DNA of 64,000 nt, taken from NCBI GenBank assembly GCA_009763385.1, contig CM019828.1, positions 20,178,822-20,242,821 on the forward strand, in the 5' to 3' direction. The stretch is from Coix lacryma-jobi var. lacryma-jobi. Lineage: Eukaryota; Streptophyta; Magnoliopsida; Poales; Poaceae. The notes under the pieces are model-generated. The model was not told the DNA's origin. It searched no databases and saw nothing but the letters and a program-made list of their open reading frames with translations. This document shows, piece by piece, positions 24,196 through 35,216 of the stretch (positions are counted from its first letter, which is position 1; the number at the start of each line of letters is the position of its first letter). A program made the position numbers and the translations under genes.

Positions 24196-24690
24196 CTGGG
24201 CAAATTTTACCATGAACCGAGAACTGAAATGAACTAATTAAGAACTGAAGTTTCGGCCCCTATTTGGTTCTCAGTTTTTAGGAACTGAACTTTATTCGGT
24301 CAAATCGGTTCTAGGTCTCGGTTACCCGAAGTACCAAGCATCCAGCTGAAGGCCCAATAACAGCCCACGATTTCTACTATAACAGCAGTTTTCATTATGT
24401 CATTTTGTGTCTTGGACTATATGAATTATAATTGTGACTGTAACTGTATGAAAAATCCTGCTGAAATGTTGTCAAAATTTGTTATTAATATTGATGTTAT
24501 TATATTTCTCTGTATTCTTCGGTATTTCGGTTCTAATCGAAACTGAACCGAATGAACCGGAACCGAATTTACTCGGTTCTCAGTTTTAAAAAGAACCGAA
24601 CGCCCCCTGTTTTCTGAGAATCGACCTTCTGTAGGAACCCAGGAACCGAACGGATCGGTTCGGTTAGAATCGAATGCCCAGGGTGACTCC
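24196..24690. repeat. Decayed element rich in ACCGAA/TTCGGT words
   Basis: It is bounded by ctgggcaa on the left and tgcccagg on the right, and contains many copies of gaaccga and cggttc in both orientations. It resembles the stretch at 27767-28700. It sits between two actccctcc words, as if inserted in a Stowaway end. No coding capacity. Confidence 0.4.
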
Positions 24691-24799
24691 CTCCGCCTAA
24701 AAAAAATGTAATGATCAAAGTTTAACATAGTATCCACATTTATAACTCAATATATATTAAGTACAAAAATATATTCCATAACTAATTAAATATATTAAA

Positions 24800-25146
24800 T
24801 ATAAAACTTTTTAACTATAAAGTTGTATATCTCGTTGAGGGCTATAATTTTGATATAAAGTTTGCCTTCATCCGAGTTCATATAAAAGAATTATGAATTT
24901 TTTTTTTTGCAATCATTAACCGAGACGGACACCTTAAGATGCATGTCTTGATTAATGGATTTACAAAGGCGATCCTTTAAAACGGCCGTCTCGAAAAATA
25001 ATCGATTAACCGAGGCAATTATCTTAAGATGGCCGACTCGGTTAATCGATTAACGGAGGCAGTAAATATTAACCAAGGCGAGCATTAGACGTCCGCCGCG
25101 GTTAATACAAGCCTAGTGTCTCAAAAAAATTATTTGTGTAGTAGTG
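24800..25146 (-). mobile_element. Truncated CACTA element end
   Basis: It ends at 25146 in tgtgtagtagtg, which reads CACTACTACACA on the minus strand, with subterminal copies of the ccgaggcgg/cggttaat word. Internal sequence such as aactataaagttgta matches the complete element at 46808-47955 in inverse orientation. The far end is missing. Confidence 0.7.
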
Positions 25147-25251
25147 GATCAGAACCATGAGACACAACATTAGACGTCAGCCGCGGTTAATACAAGCCTA
25201 GTGTCTCAAAAAATCATTTGTGTAGTAGTGGATCAGAACCATGAGACACAT
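25083..25251. repeat. 84 bp direct duplication spanning a CACTA end and its flank
   Basis: The unit from cattagacgt to gatcagaaccatgagacaca occurs at 25083-25167 and 25168-25251. Each copy contains the transposon terminus tagtagtg and the same host flank. Confidence 0.85.
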
Positions 25252-25410
25252 CAGGTGCACAGAGCATAGAAACAGTAACCACATCATCATGCAAAATGAG
25301 CTAGGGTAAGAACCTCCACGAATGAAATAACAAATCAAACCTCAATCCATCATAAAACAACAACTTGTACTCAGATTAAACGAACAAATCATACACTGCA
25401 ACTAGGATAA

Positions 25411-27037
25411 GGGCACTCTTGTCGGGGGACCGCAAAAGGGGTACCCCAATCAACGCAAAACAAATAGGTTAAACCTAGAACACCAATTAATAAACCCAGC
25501 TAGACTAACCTTCCAAAAAACCAACCCCTCGAGGCCTGCAACGCTGGCCCACCGCCAGGGAGCTTGGGCTCGCCAAAGCCTTACCGACCGCCTCCTGGTA
25601 GCCTACCCCTCGAGCCCCGGCGCGTAGGCCTCGAACCCGCTACAGCCGTACACCGCTCCTCGGGACCCTACGCGGGGACCTCGAGCCTCTCGGCACGATA
25701 GCCTATCCCTCGAGGCTCATCTCACCCCAGGCCTCGAGCTGGAGCCCGACCTCCGCTCACCCGAGCCCTCCGCGCCAGGCCTCGGGCGAGCGCTCCACTA
25801 CCCTTCGAAGCCTCCCACGAAGAGGAAGCTTCCTGCTCCCCAGCTCTGACGACCGTACCAACCCCATGCAGCGCATTTAATGCTTTCACCTACTCCGGTC
25901 ACATCCTCTAGCACACGATGCGTGCCACAGCGAGCCAGGGTCAGGGTCAAACCCCGTTTTCACCACAGGCATAGTCAAAAGGGGACGTACAACACTGTTA
26001 AGCCATACCCTACACTGTTGCACGTCCAAGCCACGTCTCGAGGCCCGGATACCTGCTGTTCAATCGGGTTTCCCGGGACTTGCCCATACCTGCGGGGACT
26101 CGAGCCCCCCGTAGGCGCCACCTCGAGGCCGGCTCTGAGCCCCTCGACCCTCGAGCCCCGGCTACTTTCATGCTATTGGAGGACAGGTACCCCAAGACTC
26201 GGAGGGACCCAGCCACGTCATGTACGTGCCGGAATGGACGCTGCATGGCCTCACGTCGCCACGCCTCCACGTCCGTGCCCGGGAGGGAGGCCATGCTTCA
26301 AGGACGCTTCAACAGCAACCCCACGTCGGCTCCAGTGGCATCGACAAGACGGGATTCCTACCCTCCGCCGTATTGGGCATTGTACATCCCGACTCCTGTA
26401 TCACACCTATGTAACTCTGGCCTCCTCTTGCTCTATAAAAGGGGACACCAGGGACCTTCACTCATCCGGTTACACAGATACGGCTAGACACACGCGTACG
26501 CACGAGTCCGCACAAGTCCACACTACACACACATACGAGTCCGGACTCCGGTCCACGCTCGTTGAGCTTGTATTGCCCCTGTACAAGCACTTAGGTGCGA
26601 GTAATACAAGAATCTCCTCCCCCCCGCTGGACGTAGAGTCTTCTTTGCCCGAACCAGGATAAATCTTGTGTCCCCTTGCATCACCATCCAGAAAGAGAGC
26701 ACGCGATCATATTACTAGTTGGTGTCATACCCCGGGGTCGAAACACCGACAACTCTCAACCATGAAACCTTGTGGTTTCTATCTTCATTAATTATAGTGT
26801 CACCTAAGCAAAAAGATGATATGAAACTCTAATTAAAGAGGAGAGATAAAGAAATGGTTTCTCAAACAAGAAACCATGTCTACACGAAAACCAAGATACA
26901 AAGAGATATGATTGGTTGAAAATAGTGAGAAAAGATATTTTATTGGACAAAAATAATTCTATAGAAACTATCCATTGTGACCATAGTTTCTATACGGACA
27001 TAGAAACTACATGTGGTTTCTAGCATTGGGACTGCCC
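25411..27037. mobile_element. Tourist-like MITE split by a solo LTR
   Basis: The left end GGGCACTCTCAACCATG is interrupted after nine bases by the solo LTR and resumes at 26757. The right end reads CATTGGGACTGCCC. Both sides are flanked by taa (25408-25410 and 27038-27040), the usual target of Tourist/PIF-Harbinger MITEs. Without the LTR the element is about 290 bp. Confidence 0.7.
25420..26751 (+). mobile_element. Solo LTR with perfect target duplication
   Basis: It begins TGTCGGGGGACCGC and ends GAAACACCGACA. The 5 bp duplication actct is exact at 25415-25419 and 26752-26756. A TATA box, ctataaaagg, is at 26433-26442. It is the same family as 6368-7470. A complete LTR with matching duplications and no internal region is the product expected from LTR-LTR recombination. 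Confidence 0.95.
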
Positions 27038-27167
27038 TAACAAAAGCTAACATCATCGCCATCAAGAGATAGAGGAGACATCATCGGAGCAAGGAGAACC
27101 ACAACTGGGAGAAGAAGACCAGGCAAGAAAGAGGAAGCAAATCCGGACAGAGAGGAAACAGATCAGC

Positions 27168-27418
27168 GCCTCGTTTAGATGCAACCAGTTAGTTTTTTTC
27201 TCAACTGTAGCACTTTCGTTGTTATTTGACAAACTTTGTCCAAATATGGACTATGTAGACTTAAAAGATTCATATCGACATGTACATTCTAAAAGTACAA
27301 TTAGTTATTTATTTTACCAACATTTAATGCTCCATGCATGCATCGAACATTGATGTGATGGTGATGTGATGGAGAGAGAGTGAAAAAGTTGATAGTTTGT
27401 GGTATCTAAAACAAGGCC
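27168..27418. mobile_element. GGCCTTGTTTAG-type MITE
   Basis: It starts gcctcgtttagatg and ends tctaaaacaaggcc, with the inner words cactttcgttgttatttga and gatgtgatgg shared with 20341-20600. Confidence 0.75.
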
Positions 27419-27766
27419 CAGTTCGGAGAACAGCAACCGTACCATCACACCTACTCAAGAAGATGGCTACTTCCATGGAGTCCCCGGCGCTGCATTGAAG
27501 CGGATCCAAGGTGGAGGAACATAGACAAAGGACACCGCCGCGATGGACACCAGCTCACCACCACCGCCGATCTCTCACATGGCTAGAGAAAGACACGACG
27601 AGTAGAGAGACGAAGGAAGGTGACGCAGCAGCAAGGGCCACTTATAAAGGGCAGTTTCACCGATGGGGAGAATGGGAGATCAAGCGCAGAGGTTCACCCT
27701 TCCCGCGCAGGCCACTCCCAGCTGCATCAAATCACCCCAAATCGCTCACCTTACGCCGCTCGCAGG

Positions 27767-28700
27767 CTAGCCTGGGCATTCGGTCTTAACCGAGAAATCG
27801 GGTCGATTATTTCGGGTTTTTAAAAATTCGGTTTCTAGATATTAGAAACCGATCTTCTACCCGAGAGCTGAGAGCTGAGGAACCGATAATTCGGTTCACC
27901 GAGACATCGGTTCGGTTTATCGGTGCTGACCGAACCAACTGAGTAGCAGCTGTCAGGGGCAGAGAGAGACAGTCGACATTCAACAGGAGTGTGGCACAAT
28001 TTGAAAACAAGATTACTAGTAGTACAGACTATGATACTGTACGTATAAAGGCAGTATACAATTGTTGCTACTGTGCCCAAGGAGAGACCTGACGCGTGTC
28101 CTTGCCGTTGGCAATTGAGTTGGGCTCCAGAGGACACGCGGACCTTCAACAAGACAACAACACCATGCAATCATCGCCTTCGCCTGGGGACATGTAGAGG
28201 CGTAGAGCAGAACCACGCCACTGCCCGGGCTGCTGTCGCAATGCCCGCACAAGACTCGGAAGCTTCGTCGCCGGATCTTAATCGGCCGCCGCCCTCTCCT
28301 TGTCGATCCTCTGTTGTATGCCACTGACTCGTGCTCCTCCTGATCCTCTGCTTGCCGACGTCGAGGAAATGAGAGGGCAGGGGCGACTGACTGAGTCTGA
28401 GCGAAGGCTAGGAGATGGGGAATGGGGATGGGCACGGAGCGGCGGGGCGAAGGGGAAAGATGAGAAACAAATAGCTTGCTTGGCTGAGTTGCTGCAGAGT
28501 GCGGAGACAGAGAGTAAATTTATATATCGGGTAGTTCGGTACTTCGGGTATTCCCGTGATAGAGACCGAACCAACCGAACATGAGTCGGTCTTCTCAAAC
28601 CTGTGACCGAAGTAATAACCGACGAGAATTCGGTCTTTTCGGTTTCGGTCTCGGTCTTTTCGGGATCGGTCTTCGGTTTCGGTTTTTTGTGCCCAGCCTA
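27767..28700. repeat. Possible hAT-like element with ACCGAA-rich ends
   Basis: The ends are tagcctgggcattcgg and tgtgcccagccta, roughly inverse to each other, with near-matching flanks ctcgcag and ctcgtag. The first 150 and last 180 bases are dense in cggttcgg and ccgaacc words. The middle is GC-richer, has no convincing gene and could be captured host DNA. Confidence 0.45.
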
Positions 28701-28814
28701 ACTCGTAGCCACACCGTAAAAAACCTAGCTTCGTTTCTCCAGAGTCAGGCGGACAACACTCTTTTTTTACACCACAACAGTTGGACTCCATAACGGACCA
28801 AGAGTCCAAGATTA

Positions 28815-29078
28815 CTCCCTCTGTCTCTGAAAGAATCAATTCTTAGAGTTATTTTAAGTCAAATTTTTTAAACTTTAACCGAATTTTTTAAAAAAACTAT
28901 CAAGATTTATGATATCAAATTCATATTATTATATATACCATAAAATATATTTTCATAATGTATCTATTTTATATTATAAATGTTATTACTCTTTTTTTAT
29001 AAAGTTAATTAAAGTTTAAAAAATTTATCTGGCACGGATTCTAGAATTTGATTTTTTTTTTTTCAGAAACACACGGAG
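28815..29078. mobile_element. Stowaway-like MITE
   Basis: It starts CTCCCTCTGTC and ends ACACACGGAG, flanked by TA on both sides. AT-rich and non-coding. Confidence 0.8.
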
Positions 29079-30220
29079 TACTAAACACGGGCACGACAGC
29101 CTAGTAGGGCAGCCGGGCTGCTAGGCCGCACTTCCAGACACACCCTGGGTTGCCGATGGGCCAGCGCAGGGCGGCAGTCGCAGCCGGCTCGATTACGCCG
29201 CGCCTGCTCTTCCTGCCTGCCCCGAAATCACGGCTGCCGACCGGCCTGCCCTGCGGCTCAAGTCGTCATCGACATCGAGCCCTGACCTCTGAGCCTTGAG
29301 CCCTGACCCCTGACCCCTGATCCTTGAGATCGTCATCGACGACGAGGCCACGCTAAGGTAAACAAAAGTTATTACTCGGGGGACGATGCTCCAGAAGCGC
29401 GCAAATCCTGTCGGTCACCGGTTCACAGCGAAGCGCCCCGGCGAGCGAGGGGCACAGCCGAGATTTTAGCCGAGGGATGCATGGGGAATGCCTGATGGTT
29501 CATTGGTTCTAGGCTGAAATTTTTTGATTCGTCGAGCAGATAGCGCCTGCCATGCGTAGGTCTACCCTACCTGGATGGCTCTAAAGTTTTTTTTTAAAAA
29601 AATATAGTACTGTATATAAGAAGGCCTCCAACTCCAATTTCACCATAAATTCCCAGAAGGTTTCCTTGTTTTTGTCATGTTGGATTGGAGACTCGGCCAG
29701 GCCTTGGTTGGTTGCTGTCCACAGACCACGGCATTTTCTCTTTGTCTGGAGAGCTACCATTCAGAGCCAACAATCCTAGGTGACACACCTGCGGAGTCCT
29801 GAGTGCGCAATTTGCTGAACAGAAACAGCCACACACCCAGAATATTCTGCCGAAAGAATCCGGAATCTCCTCCACGTAGTACACGCATGGACAGCATGCT
29901 TCCGATGAAAACACATGTATCTGCCATCCTTCGCCAAAGAAGTTCAGAAACAGCGCCATTGCAGCACAAAGAAAGATCTTCAACTGACAGGTGAGGCATA
30001 AGGACACAAGCGTAAATGAACATTCTCCTGAATCTTTGGACGAACTTGGCCACATTTCATCATGTAAAAAGTGTTACACACAGCAGCGTCCTGGATCAAA
30101 CCCTGCACCATTAGCCAATTCAGTTGGGGGGGTTTGTTCATCTGGGCTTTCTCTGCTGCAAGGATTAGTTCATATTTACAGGGTATTGTACAACAGCAGG
30201 TTAACATGGCGGTGATGGTG
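29079..30220 (-). other. 3' flank of the RSH gene
   Basis: GC-rich intergenic DNA with a short ccctgacc-type repeat near 29280-29330, then sequence likely to include the 3' UTR of the RSH gene. No separate gene is supported. Confidence 0.4.
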
Positions 30221-33200
30221 TCAGCTTCTAGGGGTGGTGGCAAGTGCAAAACCTCCCCGCTCATACATGCGCTGGATCTCCTCACGGTACTCGGTCAGCG
30301 ACTTGTGAGGGAGCGCAGGTGTCAGCTCTACCACGTCGCCCATGCTGAGCTTCCTATTTGGGTCGCTTATGGGCTTGTGGTTAACCCTCGGTCGCAGCTC
30401 CTCTTTCAGTGGGAAGCTGTAAGGGCTACATCTCGGACTGTTGGCCCCGACTCGCTCCATTAAATCAACTACAGTCGAGTTCGCCGGGAGCTCTTGGACA
30501 GACATCTGAGTTATTCAGGTATAATTTTGTTAGACAATGAAAATAATGATGGTTTTACCAGCAAACTATTATGGCACTTTTCAGTAAATATGTTCAGATG
30601 AATTCACAAGATGTGGGGACCTACCTTGTGATGTTCAAGCATGATCACAAATATAGGACCTTCATGGTTGCACTGCCGGCTGTAAGAATAGGGGCAATCT
30701 TCCGAATGCAGGGGAAAAGGGCATGGTGGCCTCATGCCAACAGAGCTGCTCAAAGATGAGGGGCGCTCTTTGCTCATTGCCTCGCATTGCCATGTGAGCA
30801 CCCACCTTGCCCATTCCACCATTTGGAGCACAAAGGAGTGCCTGCAGCCACCTTCTTTGTACCTCCAGTGCGCAGCAAATCCATATTCAGCCTGTAGATG
30901 CATTTCCTTTGTTCGGATCTGGATTTCAAATGGATGGACACCCTCACACATGATGACAGTGTGCAACGACCGATACCTGCAAATAGTAAATTAGCAACGA
31001 TTTCAGTAGAGTTCTTTAAAAGACTATCAGGCATTTCTGATGCATACCCATTCAGCTTCGGATGAGAAATGTAGTCTTTAAATCTTCCAGGGACTCGTGG
31101 CCACAGCTTGTGCACTATGTCAAGTGCTCGATAGCAATCTTCCTCTGTGTCAACCACAAGCCGTAGACCATGGATGTCATGGACATCATCCGTTGTTAAG
31201 TTCTTCCTGTAAGTAATCACAAGCATGGTTAAGAGCATGTATTCTGAATGCCAACTATACTGCCATTTTACTGAACTGCAGATAATGTAAACAAAAAAAG
31301 ACATACTTTATCATCTTGGAGTATATACTGTACAGACTCTTGTGCCTTCCAGAAAGACTGTGATATGAAATGCCTTCATCTCTGAGGCCTCTATCCAAGT
31401 TATCAAGCGTAGATGTAAGAAGTGCTTCATCAAAAGACATCACAAGTTTAGAGGAAAGCTCCTTATGCTCCTCTGGGTTCAAGTGTTTGAAGCAAATATT
31501 CTCCAACTGATCTTTCCAGCTAGCAATTCCTAATCGGTTGGCCAATGGCACAAATATTTCCATAGTCTCTTTAGCAAACCTTTGTTGTTTAACCAAAGGC
31601 AAAGCTTCTATTGTCTTCATGTTGTGCAGACGATCTGCTAACTTTATAAGAACAGCTCGTGCATCAGCCATTGCAAGAAACATTGTATGCAGGCGATCAG
31701 CTTCAACAGTCCTACTTGCAGTATTGTTGTCCCGAGCAAGTTTGCTCAAATGGCTTAACTTCGAAACCTGAACAGATAATTATTTATTCTTGAGCTTGCA
31801 ATACCAACAATATGATTTTTATGAACAGGATGTTATCAAAACTATAAAAAAAAAGATTACGTATTCATAAAGAAAAAGAAGTCAAAGATTGCTTTGATGG
31901 CTTTTATCCACTTTTGTGGCAAGGATAGCAAACAAAAGAGGAAAAGAAATTTCTTTCAAATAGTTATCAGGAAAGAAGCAACTTCACATGTGCATTTTCA
32001 CTTCTGCAGATAATGGAGGCCAAAACAGTTGAGTTGTGGCTGGTCAAAGATGCTCACTAACTTTGGTGACCATTCCAAAGACAACAAAAATATGCTGGAA
32101 GGATGTATTTCTTGTCTCTGTTCTCGGCAGTGAGTTCAGGAAGTATGTATAATTTCCGATGTTAGAACTAATATTATCAACAAAGCAATGGCTAAAGAAT
32201 GGACTCACTGAACTTGGTAAGTGAGAAACTTCATCGCAAGTTGATTGCTACTACTGCCTATATAGTTTATAAACAAATCAGTAGCTCGGAATAGAAGCTT
32301 CCAAGGTCAAAACATTAGACCGTGTCACTGAGGACTTTATTTACTTAGTAGTAAGGCTATCCATATGTTACGCAAAAAGAGCACATGGCTCATTGACTAA
32401 AAAAGTTAAACAGGTAATCTAGATAACTTGAAAAACTAGCAGCATATCCAGCCAAAACTTTTAGTAAACTATGGGAGAAATTGTCCAATTCCCATTTGAA
32501 ATAATGATCAAGATAGAGTGAATAAAAAAGTGCCTACCCCTTCAACAAGATCGGCCACACCAGCACCAAACATCCTGAAGATATGATCATAGTCCATGAA
32601 CGAATCATCAATTGTGTCATGGAGAAGGCCGGCAGACACAACGGTTGCGTTTGCACCAATATTGGCCAGATGAACCGCAGTCTCCACACAATGGTGCAAG
32701 TATGGATCGCCACTAGCCCGCTTCTGATGACGCAAGCAATACACAAATCGCATGAGGGCAAATCAACAGCGAGAAGTAAAGTTTGGGATTCCGTGCATCT
32801 TCTTGGGGATAACATTTTACCTGGCCACGGTGTGCCCGCTCGGCCTCGAAGAAGGCCTTGACGACAACCTCGTCGCGGAAGATGCTGTGGCGAGCCTGGA
32901 CGCCGCCGAGGAGCTCATGAGCATCAGGTTCGCATGACGGCTCCGCCGCCTCGGAGAGGTTTTCGTCAAGCTCAAAGGCCAGCTCGGCGGCGTCGACACC
33001 AGTGGCCGCGGGGCGCACACCCAGCGGCGGCAAGCTGGTGACCGGCGCGTAGTCGATGCAGGAGCCAAGCGCGTTGCGCACGAAGCTGGAGAAGAGCCGG
33101 TCGCGCTCGCGGCTGGGGAGCCAGGAAACCGACGGGCTCCTGGACGCCGGGGATGAGGCAGGGCTGTGGAACAGCGACGACGACACCGGGCTGCGGTGGA

Positions 33201-33552
33201 GGTGGTCCCGCAGCTTGAACGGCGACGGCGATGACGACGACGACTGGGGGTACGAGTACGAGTAGCCCCCGCCGCCGAAGCCCCCGGCGACAACGGGCGG
33301 CGGCTCGTCGGATCTGTCGTGCCAGAGCGCGCCGAGCTCCTCGTGCGCCGTCGCCCGCGGGGCCGCGGACGGGGACGAAAACAGGCAGGACAGGCCGCCC
33401 GCGACGGCCGCGTGGCGGTGGGAGCTCGGCGCCGGCGGGGACGCCGTGGCCGCGCACGGCGCCGAGCCGCGCGAGCTGGACTCGAGCTCCGGCAGCGGCG
33501 CGTGGACGGCGCCCGGCGGGCTCGTGTACACGGCTATCGCCGGCACGGACAT
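30221..33552 (-). CDS. RSH: Chloroplast RelA/SpoT homologue (RSH2/RSH3 type), (p)ppGpp synthetase/hydrolase
   Basis: Six exons: 33552-32821, 32723-32538, 31767-31307, 31206-31048, 30976-30625 and 30505-30221. All introns are GT-AG and the frame closes at 724 residues, normal for plant RSH2/RSH3. Residues 1-60 are rich in Ser, Ala and Pro with few acids, as in a chloroplast transit peptide. The HD hydrolase region has HCVETAVHLA and LLHDTIDDS (HD at 279-280), then LIKLADRLHNMKT. The synthetase region has GRHKSLYSIYSKM, DIHGLRLVVD, GYRSLHT and HPFEIQIRT, FAAHWRYKEG. The C-terminus is a TGS-like segment with VVDLMERVG and LSMGDVVELTPALP. There are no EF hands, which excludes the calcium-dependent CRSH class. 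The family makes and degrades the alarmone ppGpp, controlling plastid gene expression and stress responses. Which of RSH2 or RSH3 this is cannot be told. Confidence 0.95.
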
Positions 33553-34250
33553 GTTCGCCGGAAGCCGAGCAGCCTCTCAACCACCACAACCACAAGCGAA
33601 GCGAGCTTTACTCCAATCAGCAGCGGCGCCAAGCAGGAACGAAACAAGAGCGGCAAACCCGCTGCTCCAATTCCGGTCCTGGGGGGCCTCAATTGAATCC
33701 CGCGAGCTCGGAGCTTCGGAATCAAGCAACCGCACCGCACTAATCCCACTCGCGAGCTAGAAACAACGGAGCCGCAGCGGGCGGTGCGGGGTCAATCGGA
33801 CCTGCAGAGCACGGATTCGGCGTCAACGCTTGGGCCCTGGCGAGATTACCCCGGCGAATCCGTGGGATTTCTAAGAGGAGGATGGGGGGGGGGGGGGGGG
33901 GGGGGCGGGGGGGGGCGCGGCGCGCACAAGGGGATGATGATGCTTGCTCCTCTTCCTCCTGCCTGCCGCGCGTGTTTTTTGTGGGTCGCCTCCGCTGCGT
34001 GGTTTGTGAGGTGTGGATTTCGGGTGCGTGAGCAGAAGAATCTGGGGTCGAGGGACGAGGGCCTCCACGCCAACAATAGCCGCGCGCGTCTGCAATGCCG
34101 AAACTGCCCCCCGCCAGCCAGGACGTCCAGCCGGAATTCCAGCTTGTTTTACCTCATCCGATTCGGGCTACTTTCGGATAAGATCTGTTCCTTCCTGCAC
34201 AACATGGTCGTCCAAATCCGCAGCTTCTACGTAATCCCACGTGGCTGACA
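33553..34250 (-). promoter_or_regulatory. 5' UTR and promoter region of the RSH gene with a long G tract
   Basis: GC-rich and without a credible competing gene. A run of about 22 G at 33884-33905, followed by C and nine more G, lies some 330 bases upstream of the start codon. On the coding strand this is a C tract. No TATA box was assigned. Confidence 0.5.
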
Positions 34251-34730
34251 AGACTCGTTGACTCACTATAGACGCTAAGCTTCTTCGTTAACTCCCCTCC
34301 ATTGCAAAGCTTTATTCGTTTTAACATGAACTTTAAGCATTATTAGCATGAACATAAGAATACAACTCGCGGCGGGCTGCAAGGAATCCTTACAACCATC
34401 TCTTAGCCCACTCATATAGTGGTTGAGTCTTCACTATTAATACATGGCTCACCTGTCTTTCTCCTAAACTTTCTTGGTTCTTGTACTCAAGCTGGCTATA
34501 AGCTTACAGCTCGCTTCTCTTCTCTCTCCTCTTCTCTTTCCTCCTCCTCAGCATTCAGCCCGCTTACACCCTTACTGTACTTTCTCTAACGGTAAAGCTT
34601 GATCTTAAATGAGCCCTTTCATTGCACACACTAGTACACTACTCTCAAGAAATAGTCATAAAACATGCTCATAATCGAGAGTGCGGTATTTGAATAGTAG
34701 TCGCATTCAAAACTCTACTGAGGGGTACTA
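34251..34730. other. No gene seen
   Basis: It contains words such as ggctataagcttacagc that recur in grass MITEs, but no bounded element could be defined. Confidence 0.3.
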
Positions 34731-34983
34731 CTCCGTATAGGAAATAGATAACGTTTTGAACATCGACATGGTTTCTAAAGTACAACTTTGACTCTTTTTA
34801 TATAAAAAATATTTATCAAAAAAATACATATATATATTTTTATGAAAATATTTTTCAAGACAAATCTATTTATATGGTTTTATATTTTCAAACTCAACAA
34901 CTTAAAAGTTATTCATGATTTATATTTCCAATGTTTAATTGAAACCATGTCCAAAACACCATCTATTTTCTACAGGGAGGGAG
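34731..34983. mobile_element. Stowaway-like MITE
   Basis: It starts CTCCGTATAGG and ends ACAGGGAGGGAG, flanked by TA. The interior closely matches 12004-12254 in the same orientation. Confidence 0.85.
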
Positions 34984-35216
34984 TAAAGTTTTACTCACTT
35001 AAGAACAAGGATACAGTTCATTCGACCCATTCATATCACGCTTCAATCTTTCTCATGCCTAGGCAAATTGCCTATTAATATGAATGGTTTTAGATGGTCC
35101 AGGGATAACTCACATCTCAACTTTTGGTGAATCCACGAGGTTATTTGACCGTAAACACAATATTAAGCTTACCGTCCCCATCCATGGCAACTGGTTGTAT
35201 AAGATGGTGTTTAAGA

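Noticed and set aside
25880..26662. 260-codon plus-strand frame
   Set aside because: It lies wholly in the solo LTR, and the homologous LTR at 6368-7470 does not keep the frame.
33231..33743. Plus-strand open frames opposite RSH exon 1
   Set aside because: They are shadows of the GC-rich first exon and 5' UTR of the RSH gene. The minus frame continues through five further exons with conserved motifs.
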